This document shows positions 18,315 to 27,838 of a stretch of 64,000 bases of DNA, one piece after another (positions within the stretch are counted from its first letter, which is position 1; each line of letters opens with the position of its first letter). A model generated the notes under the pieces. That model had not been told where the DNA came from, did no database searches, and saw only the letters and a list, made by a program, of their open reading frames with translations. The position numbers were made by a program, and so were the translations under genes. This DNA comes from Vibrio sp. CB1-14. GTDB taxonomy: Bacteria > Pseudomonadota > Gammaproteobacteria > Enterobacterales > Vibrionaceae. The stretch is from contig NZ_CP115922.1 of NCBI RefSeq assembly GCF_040412085.2, positions 177,016 to 241,015 on the forward strand, in the 5' to 3' direction.

Positions 18315-20778
18315 ATGGGGAAAATGAACGCTTCTTCCAAGTCCGTCGCTCTCATAAGAGTGACCATGCTAGTTATCATGCTTAGCATCAGTCTCGTGAT
18401 AGCTATCTATACAACGATTGCTCTTTCAATTGAAAAACAAGCACTCTCAAAGCACATCAATAAACAAGTTGAAATGAGCTTAATTACACTGAGTAATAAT
18501 ATTGCTCCTTTGATGCAAGCGTATGCTATTAATGAATATAAAAAAATCATCTTAAATGAAGCAAGAGAAAGAAATTACCAAGCTATTGTGGTTTATGACA
18601 ATCAGTTCGCCAAAATTCTTAACCGAGATAACTATGTTTCGGGTGTAACAAAAGTTAATGGTGAAATTTCAGAGTGTGACGAGGAAAAGGGCTATTTGTT
18701 TGGTGATGAGTTTGTCATAACAAGCATGCCTATTGAATCACCAAACGGTGAGGAGATTGGCAAAGTAAAGATCAGTGTTTCTGATAGCATTATTAAGGAT
18801 AAGATGTATGAGTCGCTTTTTCATGCCGTACTCTCAGGTCTAATACTTAACGCTGTTATCTTATCGATATTATATTTTCTTTTACAACGGTTTGTATCGA
18901 AACCCTTAGCGAGTTTAAAGCTTCAGTTAGAAGTTGATGAAGTCAATACCATTCCCAATCAGGAGTTGAAGCTCAGTGGGTATAATGAAATTGATGGTTT
19001 TATTCGGGTTGTAAACCAGATGTTTTCAACAATCAAAGCAACGCGAATGAAGCTGCTGGAAGAACAGAGAGATTTGAATAGTGTTATTGCAGCAACCAAA
19101 ATTGGCACTTGGTACTGGAATATAAAGTCGGGTGAAGTTAAATTTAATGAAAGATGGGCAGAGATGCTCGGCTATCGCTTAGCAGAGCTTGAACCACTCA
19201 CTTTCAAGACTTGGGAAAAGCTCTGTCACCCAGAAGATTTTGTTCAATCAGAAGAACAATTAAAGCGCCACTTTGAAGGTTCTCTTGAAGTTTATGAATG
19301 TCAATGTCGTGTTCAACATAAATCTGGACAATGGCTTTGGATACTCGCTCGAGGACAGGTGGTGAAATGGGAAAAGACTGGTGAACCGATAGAGATGTTT
19401 GGGACATATCTAGACGTAACGGAAAAGAGCCATGCAGAAGAAGAATTGAGAATGTCAGCGAGTGTTTTTGACAACACGAGAGAAGGTATTTTAATTCTTG
19501 ATAATTTGGGGTTAGTTCGAAGAGTTAATGAAGCGTTTATTTCAGCTAATGACTACAGTAGAGAAGAACTATTGGGTCACTCTTTAGAGTCAATGATAGA
19601 TGAAAGTGAATCTCAGGTTCGCTATGCCCAACTGAAACAAAAAGTGTTAAGTAATGGGTTTTGGCGTGGTGAATTATGGCTCGTAAGAAAAGATGGTCAA
19701 GCTTATCCTGAACTTGTCAGCATAACGGCAGTTAGGGACTCTCAAAATAGGCTATCTAATGTTGTTGCTCTGTTTACAGATATATCACGCCTTAAAGAGC
19801 AAGAGAAGCAACTAGAGTTACTTGCACTCTATGACCCCCTCACGAAACTGCCTAATCGTAACTTATTGGTGACCAAAGTCAGTGAGTTAATAAAATTCAA
19901 TGAATTCGGTCGATATATGGCAGTTCTGTTTATTGACCTCGATGAGTTTAAAAAGATTAATGATTCTTTTGGACATGAAGTTGGCGATGAGGCACTAAAG
20001 TTACTCGCTTCTACCTTGAGTAAAAATATTCCTTCAAACGATATTCTAGTAAGGTGGGGGGGAGATGAATTTATTATTATCCTTAATAATGTTCGGAATA
20101 AAACTAAAGTAAAATCGTACGCTTCAAAGCTACTCAATATAATTTCTACGATGAGATTTAAAACAGATTTGATTCACCCTCAGCCCTTCTCTGCGAGTAT
20201 TGGTGTGACTATGACGGAGGCGGATAGTGTCACAGATATAGAGCACCTTATTCGACAAGCTGACCTAGCTATGTATGAATCGAAACTGCAGGGGGGGAAT
20301 AGTATGTCATTCTTTAACCCTGAGCATGATAGAAGTAAGCGAAAACGACATGCTAAAAAGCGACAGTTGGAACAAGCCGTTTCTGAAAATGAGCTGGAAC
20401 TATACTTTCAGCCAAAAATGAACCTGAGAAGCAATGAGCTGATAGGAGCAGAAGCCCTTCTTCGTTGGAATCACCCGATAAAGGAGTGTTAACCCCGAGC
20501 AATTTTTGTTTGATATAGAAACTCCCGCGCTACAATGTGAGATTGGTGACTGGGTAATGACTCAAGCCGTTCATCAAGTGTCCGAGTGGATGAAATGTGG
20601 CATGGATATACAATTGTCTATTAACGTATCCAGCTATCAATTGGATGATATCAATTTTACCAGTCGCCTAAGAGCGCTATTGTCTCAATATAAGGTTCCT
20701 CCAAGCTATGTACAGATAGAAATTCTTGAATCGAGTGCTCTAGAACTGGTAGAAAGAGCTCAGGCGGTGATTGAGCGT
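18315..20778 (+). pseudogene. PAS-PAS-GGDEF-EAL signalling protein, frameshifted and truncated
   Basis: A membrane cyclic-di-GMP enzyme: a first transmembrane helix near residues 13-37, a periplasmic sensor region, a second helix near 170-190, two PAS domains (about 250-490), a GGDEF domain with intact RWGGDEF at about residue 580, and the start of an EAL domain (LRWNHP). Within the A-run near 20478 the frame shifts by one extra base and ends at KEC-stop; the next frame continues the EAL domain as SVNPEQFLFDIE and ILESSALEL. IS copy 2 then cuts it before the rest of the domain. The GGDEF part could still be made as a 725-residue protein, but the EAL part is lost. Confidence 0.82.
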
Positions 20779-21832
20779 GGCTTTGTTGCGTAATTCGATG
20801 GAACTAAATCAGGAAGTTACGATCTGATCGTCTACATCAGTTAATCATCGTAGCCTTATGCCAAAACCTCGTTATAAAACAACGAACTGGAAACAGTACA
20901 ACAAAGCCCTAATCAATCGTGGTTCACTCACTTTCTGGATTGATGAAGAAGCCATAAGCGAGTGGAAGCAAAGCAAACAGAGTAAGCGCGGCAGGCCTCG
21001 TCAATTCAGCGATCTTGCCATTACAACCGCATTGATGGTGAAACGAGTTTTCTCTATGCCATTGAGAGCGCTGCAAGGTTTTCTAGACTCAGTATTTAAG
21101 CTGGCTAACATTCCGCTTGTTTGTCCACATTACACCTGTATAAGCCGTCGAGCCAAGGAAGTTGAGGTCTCATTTAAAACTAAAACCAGAGGTACGATAC
21201 AGCATCTGGCCATTGATGCTACTGGTCTCAAGGTTTATGGAGAAGGTGAATGGAAGGTCAAGAAGCATGGTACTGACGGGAAGCGCAGAGTCTGGAGAAA
21301 GCTGCATTTAGCAGTCGATACCAGCACTCACGAGATAATAGCAGCAGAACTAAGTTTATCTAATGTCACTGATGCAGAAGTCCTTCCTAATTTGCTTAAG
21401 CAAACACGTCGACGAATCATCGAGATATCTGGAGATGGTGCTTACGACACAAGGAATTGCCATGATGCCATACGGATTAAGCGAGCTGTTCCGCTTATCC
21501 CACCAAGAGAAGGGGCTGCCTTCTGGGAACAAGGACACCCTCGCAATTTATCGGTAGGTTGCCAAAAGCTCTACGGCTCCAACCAGAACTGGAAAAAGCG
21601 GTATGGTTATAACAAGCGTTCACTCTCAGAAACAGCCATGTATCGTGTGAAGCAGTTGCTAGGAGGTAGATTAAGCCTGAGAAATTACAATGCTCAGGTA
21701 GGTGAAACCTACGCCATGATTAAAGCACTGAACAAGCTTACAGGGCTTGGTATGCCTGAAACTCAGTATGTTGTATAAGAATTACCCAATTTCAGGCAGT
21801 TTGGTTTTCTGTCCGAATTACGCAACAAAGCC
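20779..21832 (+). mobile_element. IS5-family (IS903-like) insertion sequence, copy 2
   Basis: The same 1,054-bp element as copy 1. Its flanks do not match: ATTGAGCGT on the left and ACTCTAATG on the right. The right flank is the exact reverse complement of the 9 bases to the right of copy 3 (CATTAGAGT), which shows that the segment between copies 2 and 3 is inverted relative to the interrupted target. Confidence 0.93.
20858..21778 (+). CDS. IS5-family DDE transposase, copy 2
   Basis: Translation identical over all 306 residues to copies 1 and 3, with the same DDE context (IDATG, SGDGAYD, SETAMYR). The identity points to recent spread within this element or frequent gene conversion. The gene is intact. 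Confidence 0.92.
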   Translation: MPKPRYKTTNWKQYNKALINRGSLTFWIDEEAISEWKQSKQSKRGRPRQFSDLAITTALMVKRVFSMPLRALQGFLDSVFKLANIPLVCPHYTCISRRAKEVEVSFKTKTRGTIQHLAIDATGLKVYGEGEWKVKKHGTDGKRRVWRKLHLAVDTSTHEIIAAELSLSNVTDAEVLPNLLKQTRRRIIEISGDGAYDTRNCHDAIRIKRAVPLIPPREGAAFWEQGHPRNLSVGCQKLYGSNQNWKKRYGYNKRSLSETAMYRVKQLLGGRLSLRNYNAQVGETYAMIKALNKLTGLGMPETQYVV

Positions 21833-22349
21833 ACTCTAATGCCTGCTTTTCTGCATCGTCGACAGTCAGAGAATATTTACGCTTAATCATAACTACTCTG
21901 TTCGCATACCAGCATTGATTGACTTCGGGAAGCCAACTCGCAGCATCTTTATCGCATTTGCCTTGCTTGCTACATCGATTGACTTTAGCGGACGCCAAAG
22001 TCAGGTTCAATAGATCAGACGCGAAGTCTTTCCTTGTTTGAGTAGACGCATCGCAAAGTCCGCTATCATGCCCCTCTGCAGCCGCAACTATGTGTTCGAT
22101 ATCGGTATTCTTCGCTGAAGAGAAATAGCTACCGCTATACGGGCCATAGATCTTACCGTCCATCTCACCAATGATGTCCGTTTCCAAAGATGCTCGATAA
22201 GGATATTGTTTTTTCTTGTTATAGTCGGAGCAGCGATTTTCTGGTGCGACAACCAGCCCTCGCCATAAGTCCTCGGCCACATTCTCAGAGTGAGAGCTAA
22301 ACGAAGCGCCGCTCAATGCCAGTAGTAAATATTGAAAGTATGCTTTCAT
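21833..22349 (-). pseudogene. 5' half of a secreted HNH-type nuclease gene
   Basis: Encodes a signal peptide (MKAYFQYLLLALSGASFSSH) and an HNH-like nuclease domain: DIEHIVAAAEGHDSGLC with the catalytic histidine, then DLLNLTLASAKVNRCSK and ASWLPEVNQCWYANRVV, the usual order in secreted HNH/DUF1524-like nucleases. It is cut at codon 172 by IS copy 2. The missing end lies at 28893-29128 on the other strand: joining the two at the shared CATTAGAGT gives one 247-residue frame reading ALESILSNCSSVEMV. The retained half ends in about 13 codons of IS sequence. Confidence 0.85.
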
Positions 22350-22396
22350 TGTCGTCCCTTCACTAATACAAAAGCCACCAGCCCGCGCTGGACTTA

Positions 22397-23356
22397 TTAA
22401 TCCATCATTGAGAAAGCTTTGATAGGTTCAAGTTTCAAGTGCCTGTTGTTATCAAGACCACTTTTTACATAGTCTACAAACGCACGAAGCTGTCGAGGAA
22501 TGTACTTTGATTGCACATATTGAGCGATAATTTTGCCCTGGTAGTTACCACTCACATGCCAATCAGCGAGGAGCGGTACAAGGGTACCATTATCAATATA
22601 CGACTGAACTGCAAACTCCGGAAAGACTGACACCCCGAGCCCACGAAGCACCGCTTCTCGACGAATTTCACTATGATTTACCGCAAAACTGCCTTTAACG
22701 TCCACTGTCGTTGAGTGTCTGTTCGACGAGAATGACCAGATTTTATCTCTTGGGTTCTCTCCTAGGCACAAACAGTTGTGTTCTGAAAGCTTATCTGGAT
22801 GAGATGGCATACCAATACGTTCTACATATGCAGGGCTTGCACAAAGAATTAATCTGCATTGCCCAAGGCTAGTAGCAACAAGATTCTCTTTGGGTGAATT
22901 TGTGATTTGAATTAATACATCAACTTCATCACTCATAGGATCGATAAAGTGATCTGCTACTTTAAAATGTAAATCGACATTTGGATAAGCCTCTGCAAAG
23001 TCCAAAACTATTGGCATTAAAACTTGTCGTGATAACGCTTTTGGAGCCGCGACTCTTAACGAACCGCATATATCCTCTTGTTCAGATTGTGCAGCAAATA
23101 CTGCGTTCTTAGCAGAACCCAACATTTCAAGGCAATGCATATGGACTTTTTTGCCTACTGGGGTCAAAGCCATATGTCTAGTGCTACGCTCTATGAGTTT
23201 TTCATTCAGCGAAGCTTCAAGTCTATGAATAGTTCGACTTACTGAAGACGGCGCACAACCCAGCACTTTTGCCGCCTTTGCAAAACCACCTTGTTCGATG
23301 ACTTCTACGAAAACTGCCATCTCATGCAATAGTCCGATCAACTTACTTTTGTCCAC
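22397..23356 (-). CDS. LysR-family regulator of the ligase-dioxygenase-exporter set
   Basis: A 319-residue regulator with an N-terminal helix-turn-helix (MAVFVEVIEQGGFAKAAKV, then APSSVSRTIHRLE) and a CrgA/DsdC-like effector domain (RGLGVSVFPEFAV near residue 235). It is divergent from the ArgG-like gene with a 99-base spacer, the classical arrangement for a LysR regulator acting on the neighbouring operon. The spacer has an ATTAAT-rich dyad but no unambiguous T-N11-A box. The inducer is probably a substrate or product of the pathway. Confidence 0.85.
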   Translation of the reverse strand: MDKSKLIGLLHEMAVFVEVIEQGGFAKAAKVLGCAPSSVSRTIHRLEASLNEKLIERSTRHMALTPVGKKVHMHCLEMLGSAKNAVFAAQSEQEDICGSLRVAAPKALSRQVLMPIVLDFAEAYPNVDLHFKVADHFIDPMSDEVDVLIQITNSPKENLVATSLGQCRLILCASPAYVERIGMPSHPDKLSEHNCLCLGENPRDKIWSFSSNRHSTTVDVKGSFAVNHSEIRREAVLRGLGVSVFPEFAVQSYIDNGTLVPLLADWHVSGNYQGKIIAQYVQSKYIPRQLRAFVDYVKSGLDNNRHLKLEPIKAFSMMD

Positions 23357-23455
23357 AGAGCAATTATCCTTTGCGTTTGGAGCTATTTATTTCCTTTGAA
23401 TCAATATTAATACTTATATGGCCTTCTTTAAAGTCATCAGCAAAGGAAATGCGTT

Positions 23456-24670
23456 ATGAAGAAATTGAGAAGTATTGAAGATTTATTATTAATGTCTACG
23501 CAATGTAAACATATTCTCACCCTCTTTAGTGGTGGTCTAGACAGTGCGTATTTATTGTCTCTCCTATCTGAAAGTAAAGCTAAAGTCACTGCTTTAGTGG
23601 TTGACGTTGGCGAGACATATGACCGACAACGCTTACAAATAGTCTGCGACCACTTTGATGTTGAATTAGCTATTGTGGACGCAAAACAAGATTTTATTGA
23701 GTACGGCGTTTTGCCCGCTATTCAATCTCAAGCTTATTATCTAGGTGACTACCCAGTGAGTTCATCACTTAGTCGCCCTATCATTGCCCAACACGCAGTC
23801 AACACCGCAAAGAAACTCGGCTGCGACGCCATTGTTCATACCGCTACTCAATCTCAAAATAGTCTCCGTCGACTCAACGGTGCTATTGAAACGTTAGGCT
23901 TTGACGGCTATTACGGTTCTCCATACGAGTATTCAGCGATATCAAGAGAAGAAAAAACGGATCACTTAGCTGAACAAGGTCTCATGCATTTTAAAGGCAG
24001 AGAAGTCAGTTCAGATTCTAACCTATGGTGCCGTGAGTTCGAGTCCGGCGTTATGGATAATCCCGAAGATTTCGCTGATCCAAATAGTCACTTTTCTTGG
24101 GCAGTATGGGAGCCAGAGCATCATTTGGAAAACCACACCATCAAAATTGGTTTTCATAAAGGCCACCCTGTTGAATTAAATGGTCGCGCAATTCAACTGA
24201 GTCAGCTAATCAGTTATCTAAATCGACACATTGGCGGTTATGAGATAGGACGATATGTTGGTTTTGACCATTTGGAAGAAGACGAGAAGGTACTAGAAAT
24301 TAGAGAAGCACCAGCGGCCACATTATTGATGTCTGCGTTTAAATTGCTGTCCGTCGCTACGCTACCTACTGATATTTTGCGTGCCAAACGAGTCCATGAT
24401 GACGCCTGGACTATGGAAGCTGTAGAAGGACGTTGGAACAGTTTGGCTCAACAGATGAGCTATCAGTATATTTCCACGCTTTCTGAGAGTATCACTGGCG
24501 ATGTGACCTTCACATTAACCCGAGGCGCAGCGCTACCAAGTGCGATTTACGCAGAGAACGCTCGTTACTTAAAAAACAGAGACGAGTGGGAAAAGCTCGT
24601 GACCAAAGAGCGCAGTCTACGAACAGTGAAAGCTCGTGCCGGTTTCGATCTCGATTCGAACGTAGCGTAA
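23456..24670 (+). CDS. Argininosuccinate-synthase-like ATP-dependent ligase
   Basis: The 404-residue protein follows the ArgG fold in order: PP-loop LFSGGLDSAYLL (residues 23-34), a YYLGDYPVSSSLSRPIIAQ segment matching 'YpLgTalaRPLIA', then IVHTATQSQNSLRRLN where ArgG has the HGCTGKGNDQVRFE loop, SDSNLWCREFESG matching 'DeNLWgrs.E.G', and REAPAATLL near residue 285. The aspartate- and citrulline-binding loop is much changed: the TGKGND part is replaced by TATQSQNS, losing the Asp. The enzyme therefore probably adenylates and couples a different pair of substrates. AAAGGA precedes the start. It is the first gene of an operon with a dioxygenase and an exporter. Confidence 0.78.
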   Translation: MKKLRSIEDLLLMSTQCKHILTLFSGGLDSAYLLSLLSESKAKVTALVVDVGETYDRQRLQIVCDHFDVELAIVDAKQDFIEYGVLPAIQSQAYYLGDYPVSSSLSRPIIAQHAVNTAKKLGCDAIVHTATQSQNSLRRLNGAIETLGFDGYYGSPYEYSAISREEKTDHLAEQGLMHFKGREVSSDSNLWCREFESGVMDNPEDFADPNSHFSWAVWEPEHHLENHTIKIGFHKGHPVELNGRAIQLSQLISYLNRHIGGYEIGRYVGFDHLEEDEKVLEIREAPAATLLMSAFKLLSVATLPTDILRAKRVHDDAWTMEAVEGRWNSLAQQMSYQYISTLSESITGDVTFTLTRGAALPSAIYAENARYLKNRDEWEKLVTKERSLRTVKARAGFDLDSNVA

Positions 24671-24680
24671 GGAGTGAGTC

Positions 24681-25415
24681 ATGAATACGTTAATTGCTCC
24701 CCACAGTACACGCATCACAAACGAGCTAGGCTCTAACACATACGCTTACGAGAAAGGTCAAATGTTACGTGAAGCGCTGTTTATTGATGACCAAGATATA
24801 GCTGAGTTTGCATCTCACTGGCACCAGCTCAAAATCGATAAGTATATGAACGATGGGGGTCGATACCGTTATCGTCGTTACAGTCAACTGATTAAGCTCA
24901 GACACTCAAATGAGTTAGTCCTACTTCCCCACGAACCCTATCAACAATCTATGTCCGTCAATTCACTCAATGGTGGCACATTACGCTATTTCGAGCCGAT
25001 GACTGATGACTTTCTCACCTCACCATGCCTAGAACGTCTGCTTGTTTTCCTCGCTTATTGCTTCGACGATATTCTCGGTGAAGCTAACGACTGGAACATC
25101 AAGCTTCACCCTTACCGAATCCTAGCAAATGATGAGGCTGGACAACCGACCCCTGAAGGACTGCATCGTGACGGCGTCACTTTTATTTCATCTCTTCTCA
25201 TTGCTAGACACAACATTCGAGGCGGCACGACAACGATTACCGATAATCAATGTAAGAAACTTGAGGAGATCACGATGACCGACGCATGGGACATCATCAT
25301 CGCAAATGACGCGCAGTCTATGCATCAGGTCAGTGAAATAACGCGTGAAAATGTGGAGTTCGATGCTTATCGCGATGTATTGGTGATCGCCTTTACCAAG
25401 ATCGAGGACAAATAA
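24681..25415 (+). CDS. 2-oxoglutarate-Fe(II) dioxygenase (PF10014 family)
   Basis: A 244-residue protein with the 2-His-1-carboxylate facial triad: H162 and D164 in PEGLHRDGVTFIS and H215 in SMHQVSEI, and R231 in YRDVLVIAF for 2-oxoglutarate. The PTPEGLHRDG...SLLIARHNIRGGTT pattern is that of the family containing the bacterial isoleucine dioxygenase and other free amino-acid hydroxylases. It starts 10 bases after the ligase with GGAGTG as ribosome binding site. It probably hydroxylates or oxidises an amino-acid substrate or the ligase product. The transporter follows after one base. Confidence 0.82.
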   Translation: MNTLIAPHSTRITNELGSNTYAYEKGQMLREALFIDDQDIAEFASHWHQLKIDKYMNDGGRYRYRRYSQLIKLRHSNELVLLPHEPYQQSMSVNSLNGGTLRYFEPMTDDFLTSPCLERLLVFLAYCFDDILGEANDWNIKLHPYRILANDEAGQPTPEGLHRDGVTFISSLLIARHNIRGGTTTITDNQCKKLEEITMTDAWDIIIANDAQSMHQVSEITRENVEFDAYRDVLVIAFTKIEDK

Positions 25416-25416
25416 A

Positions 25417-26319
25417 ATGCATATATTGTCAATTGTGAACAATGAAAAGCACCGGTGGCCAGTTACTGAATGGCTTTTGTTACTGGTCGCCATTTTTTGG
25501 GGTACCAGTTACGGAATGACGAAGTCCGCCCTGGTGTTTACCTCTGTTCTTATGTTTATTGCGATTCGCTTCAGTCTGACATTTATAGCACTGCTGCCTG
25601 TAGTCATTAGAGATTTTAAGCTAGGACGAAATAAAGACTGGATAACTGCGATACCGACAGGCGCTATCCTCTCTGCCATTTTTTTCTGTGAAGTAATTGG
25701 TGTTTCAAAAACCACGGCGTCGAACGCTGCGTTCTTAATTAGCCTTTCAGTGATTTTTACAGCGTTTGCAGAGAGACTGGTGAACAAGCACGAGGTGAGC
25801 ATGACCTACAAATCGCTCGTTGTCTTGTGCATTATCGGTGTCTATCTCCTCAGTCAACCAGATCTCACAAGCTTTACATTTAACTCTGGTGACTATTGGA
25901 TCCTCGGTGCGGCTTGTCTCCGCGGTTTGATGGTCACTACGACAAAACGCCTGACAGAAGGGCGCGTTATTTCAACGGTCTCTTTGACAGCCCTTCAATC
26001 GGCGACGGTCGCGGTCGTCGCCATCATTGCATGCGGATTGTTTCTGCCAATGGACGCCATATCAATCCCAACCTCACTATCATTTTGGTTGATGACCCTC
26101 TACTTGGTTGCGTTTTGCACCCTGTTCGCATTCTTTGTTCAAAACTACGCCGTTCGTCGCTTATCACCTACTCGCGTTTCTTTACTCATGGGGAGTGAGC
26201 CGCTATTTGGCGCACTGTTCGCAATGCTCTGGTTAGGAGAGCAATTAACTGCGCTGCAAGCACTTGGCGCACTGATGATCATCTCTAGTGTTATCTACGT
26301 GTCTTTGAAAAAAGCTTAA
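25417..26319 (+). CDS. EamA/DMT-superfamily transporter, likely exporter
   Basis: A 300-residue protein with about ten hydrophobic helices in two EamA repeats: LLLVAIFWGTSYGMTKSAL at the first helix and SLLMGSEPLFGALFAMLWLGE in the second repeat are typical. Members of this superfamily export amino acids and metabolites (RhtA, YdcZ types). Translation is coupled to the dioxygenase gene (ATG two bases after its stop). As last enzyme-linked gene it probably exports the pathway product. Confidence 0.85.
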   Translation: MHILSIVNNEKHRWPVTEWLLLLVAIFWGTSYGMTKSALVFTSVLMFIAIRFSLTFIALLPVVIRDFKLGRNKDWITAIPTGAILSAIFFCEVIGVSKTTASNAAFLISLSVIFTAFAERLVNKHEVSMTYKSLVVLCIIGVYLLSQPDLTSFTFNSGDYWILGAACLRGLMVTTTKRLTEGRVISTVSLTALQSATVAVVAIIACGLFLPMDAISIPTSLSFWLMTLYLVAFCTLFAFFVQNYAVRRLSPTRVSLLMGSEPLFGALFAMLWLGEQLTALQALGALMIISSVIYVSLKKA

Positions 26320-26328
26320 GGAAAACCT

Positions 26329-26523
26329 ATGTACGTTGCTATTTTTATACTCTCAATATTGCTGATTTACGCCATCTTTTGTCTCTATACCATACAGAAA
26401 CAAGTACGGGGTCTTATTGATGATCTCGAAAACATGCCCAATAAGAAACTCTCATTCACACTAGCCCTAAACACCCTAAATGGCTTGTATTCACGCATGC
26501 CACTTCGCTGGATGGATGATTAG
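26329..26523 (+). CDS. Small single-pass membrane protein
   Basis: 64 residues: an N-terminal helix (VAIFILSILLIYAIFCLYTI) and a cytoplasmic tail ending MPLRWMDD. It starts 10 bases after the transporter with AAGGAAA upstream. A protein of the same design with the ending WPLKWLDK is encoded at 34999-35232, so this is a small family of the element. Function unknown. Confidence 0.6.
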   Translation: MYVAIFILSILLIYAIFCLYTIQKQVRGLIDDLENMPNKKLSFTLALNTLNGLYSRMPLRWMDD

Positions 26524-26586
26524 GCTCTTAAGTTCAAACTGTTAGATAAACCAATGTGTTTCAGAATCAAATAGGTGATATTGAAG

Positions 26587-27273
26587 ATGAGCCTAGAAAA
26601 AATCGACATTAACGTTACGGTCTACAATCACGCGCAGTTCTCATTTTCTTCGTTTAGCATCGCGCTATTCGACGATAATCAGTGGAACTTACCCATAGAT
26701 GAGCAGACGATTTACGCTCGTCACTGGGCGTCAGCTCCACAGCACGACGTTGTTTATGAAAGTGATTACGACCTGTTATCTTCTTCGTGCCCACTGACAA
26801 TTGAATGGGCGATTGATGGAGTTGTGCTTGATGGCCAAAGCAGATTGGGCTGTATTATCGCGTGGCATGCAACTGGAGATCCTAGCATTCAGATTGTAAG
26901 CGGCGAACTTGACCCGTCTTCGCTCGCTTTCGCTCTACCAAACGATGCGGCTTCAATGCTCTGGGGCAGCGTCGATAGCCACTTGCCTGGTATTGAGTTC
27001 TTAGACAATGGAAATACGCTGTCGAAGATCGCATTAACAAGGCTTCTTCGCCCTCCACGAGGCACTACCACACACCCAGGTGTGTCCATCACCCTAGACC
27101 GCAGCAACACACAGTTCGACATCCATATAGGGAGTAATAGAAGCTGTTCAGAGAGCCAAAATAGCCAAGTATCGGTGCTTGACCGAAGCTTAGTAACGTT
27201 AGGAAATGGCACGAATGTGACAAGAGCTAGAGTTGTTCCTATTAGTGTGGAGAAACCAAGCTTCGAGGAGTAG
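26587..27273 (+). CDS. Hypothetical protein
   Basis: About 229 residues from ATG at 26587 (a GTG at 26575 is possible). Sequence is mixed beta, rich in Asp, Ser and aromatic residues, with no signal peptide or membrane helix; it begins MSLEKIDINVTVYNH. I do not recognise the family. It lies within the inverted segment, after the exporter operon. The spacer after it (27274-27368) holds a 9-bp dyad TATAGTGAG...CTCACTATA that may end transcription. Confidence 0.6.
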   Translation: MSLEKIDINVTVYNHAQFSFSSFSIALFDDNQWNLPIDEQTIYARHWASAPQHDVVYESDYDLLSSSCPLTIEWAIDGVVLDGQSRLGCIIAWHATGDPSIQIVSGELDPSSLAFALPNDAASMLWGSVDSHLPGIEFLDNGNTLSKIALTRLLRPPRGTTTHPGVSITLDRSNTQFDIHIGSNRSCSESQNSQVSVLDRSLVTLGNGTNVTRARVVPISVEKPSFEE

Positions 27274-27368
27274 TCGTGGTGGTTTCGAGAGTATAGTGAG
27301 AGCGCACGCCCTCACTATATAACGTATTTCTAATACAGGGCGCCAATCGATTCCAAAGGTGTAATCAG

Positions 27369-27838
27369 CTATGCTTTGTCGGCTAGATATTGCTCCCGCG
27401 TAATGTGAAGACCATTATAGAGATCCAACAGTTTCTGAAAATCATTCACGTTTTTCTGATTCTCTTTTATACCTGTTTCAACCAATATCGCATGTAAATA
27501 TCGATTTGATTCTTCCAAAGCACTTACTGTGTCGGTTAACTTCTCATTTTTTTTCTCAAGCAGCAGGCGCTTGCTTTCTTCTTTTTTGAGCTCACGTAAG
27601 TAGTGTTACTTCAACAGGAAATATTCTATCTTTGAATCGATGAACGCCAATATTGAGTCGATATCACATCCACTAATGAATCGTGACCGATTGCCCGTTG
27701 GGTGGCTTTCGACAAACATAGGCTTTTGAATAGTTGACAACAAGGAACGGAAAAACTCAGCGTAAAGCTCTTTGGGAAAGGCGTATGTCTTCACTGGCCA
27801 CAGTTCAACGTTGTCCGAACTAGCTTTCACTAAGTCTG
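27369..27838 (-). pseudogene. Gene fragment: 5' end removed by IS copy 3, one internal stop
   Basis: On the minus strand the frame enters from the IS boundary (VKASSDNVELWPVKTYAFPK...) and runs to a TAA at 27606-27608. It continues in the same frame with strongly coding, coiled-coil-like sequence (LRELKKEESKRLLLEKKNEK...) down to TAG at 27369. A single nonsense change therefore interrupts it, and the IS has removed its start. I do not recognise the parent; the C-terminal part looks like a heptad-rich helix. Confidence 0.6.

Noticed and set aside
10643..21832. Composite transposon made of IS copies 1 and 2 in direct orientation
   Set aside because: Copy 1 has its own perfect 9-bp duplication, so it inserted alone, and the outer flanks of the pair do not match.
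23456..24670. QueC-like (7-deazaguanine) enzyme as part of a DNA modification system
   Set aside because: The PP-loop is shared, but the later motifs (RPIIA, SDSNLW, REAPAATLL) follow argininosuccinate synthase and there is no QueC cysteine cluster.
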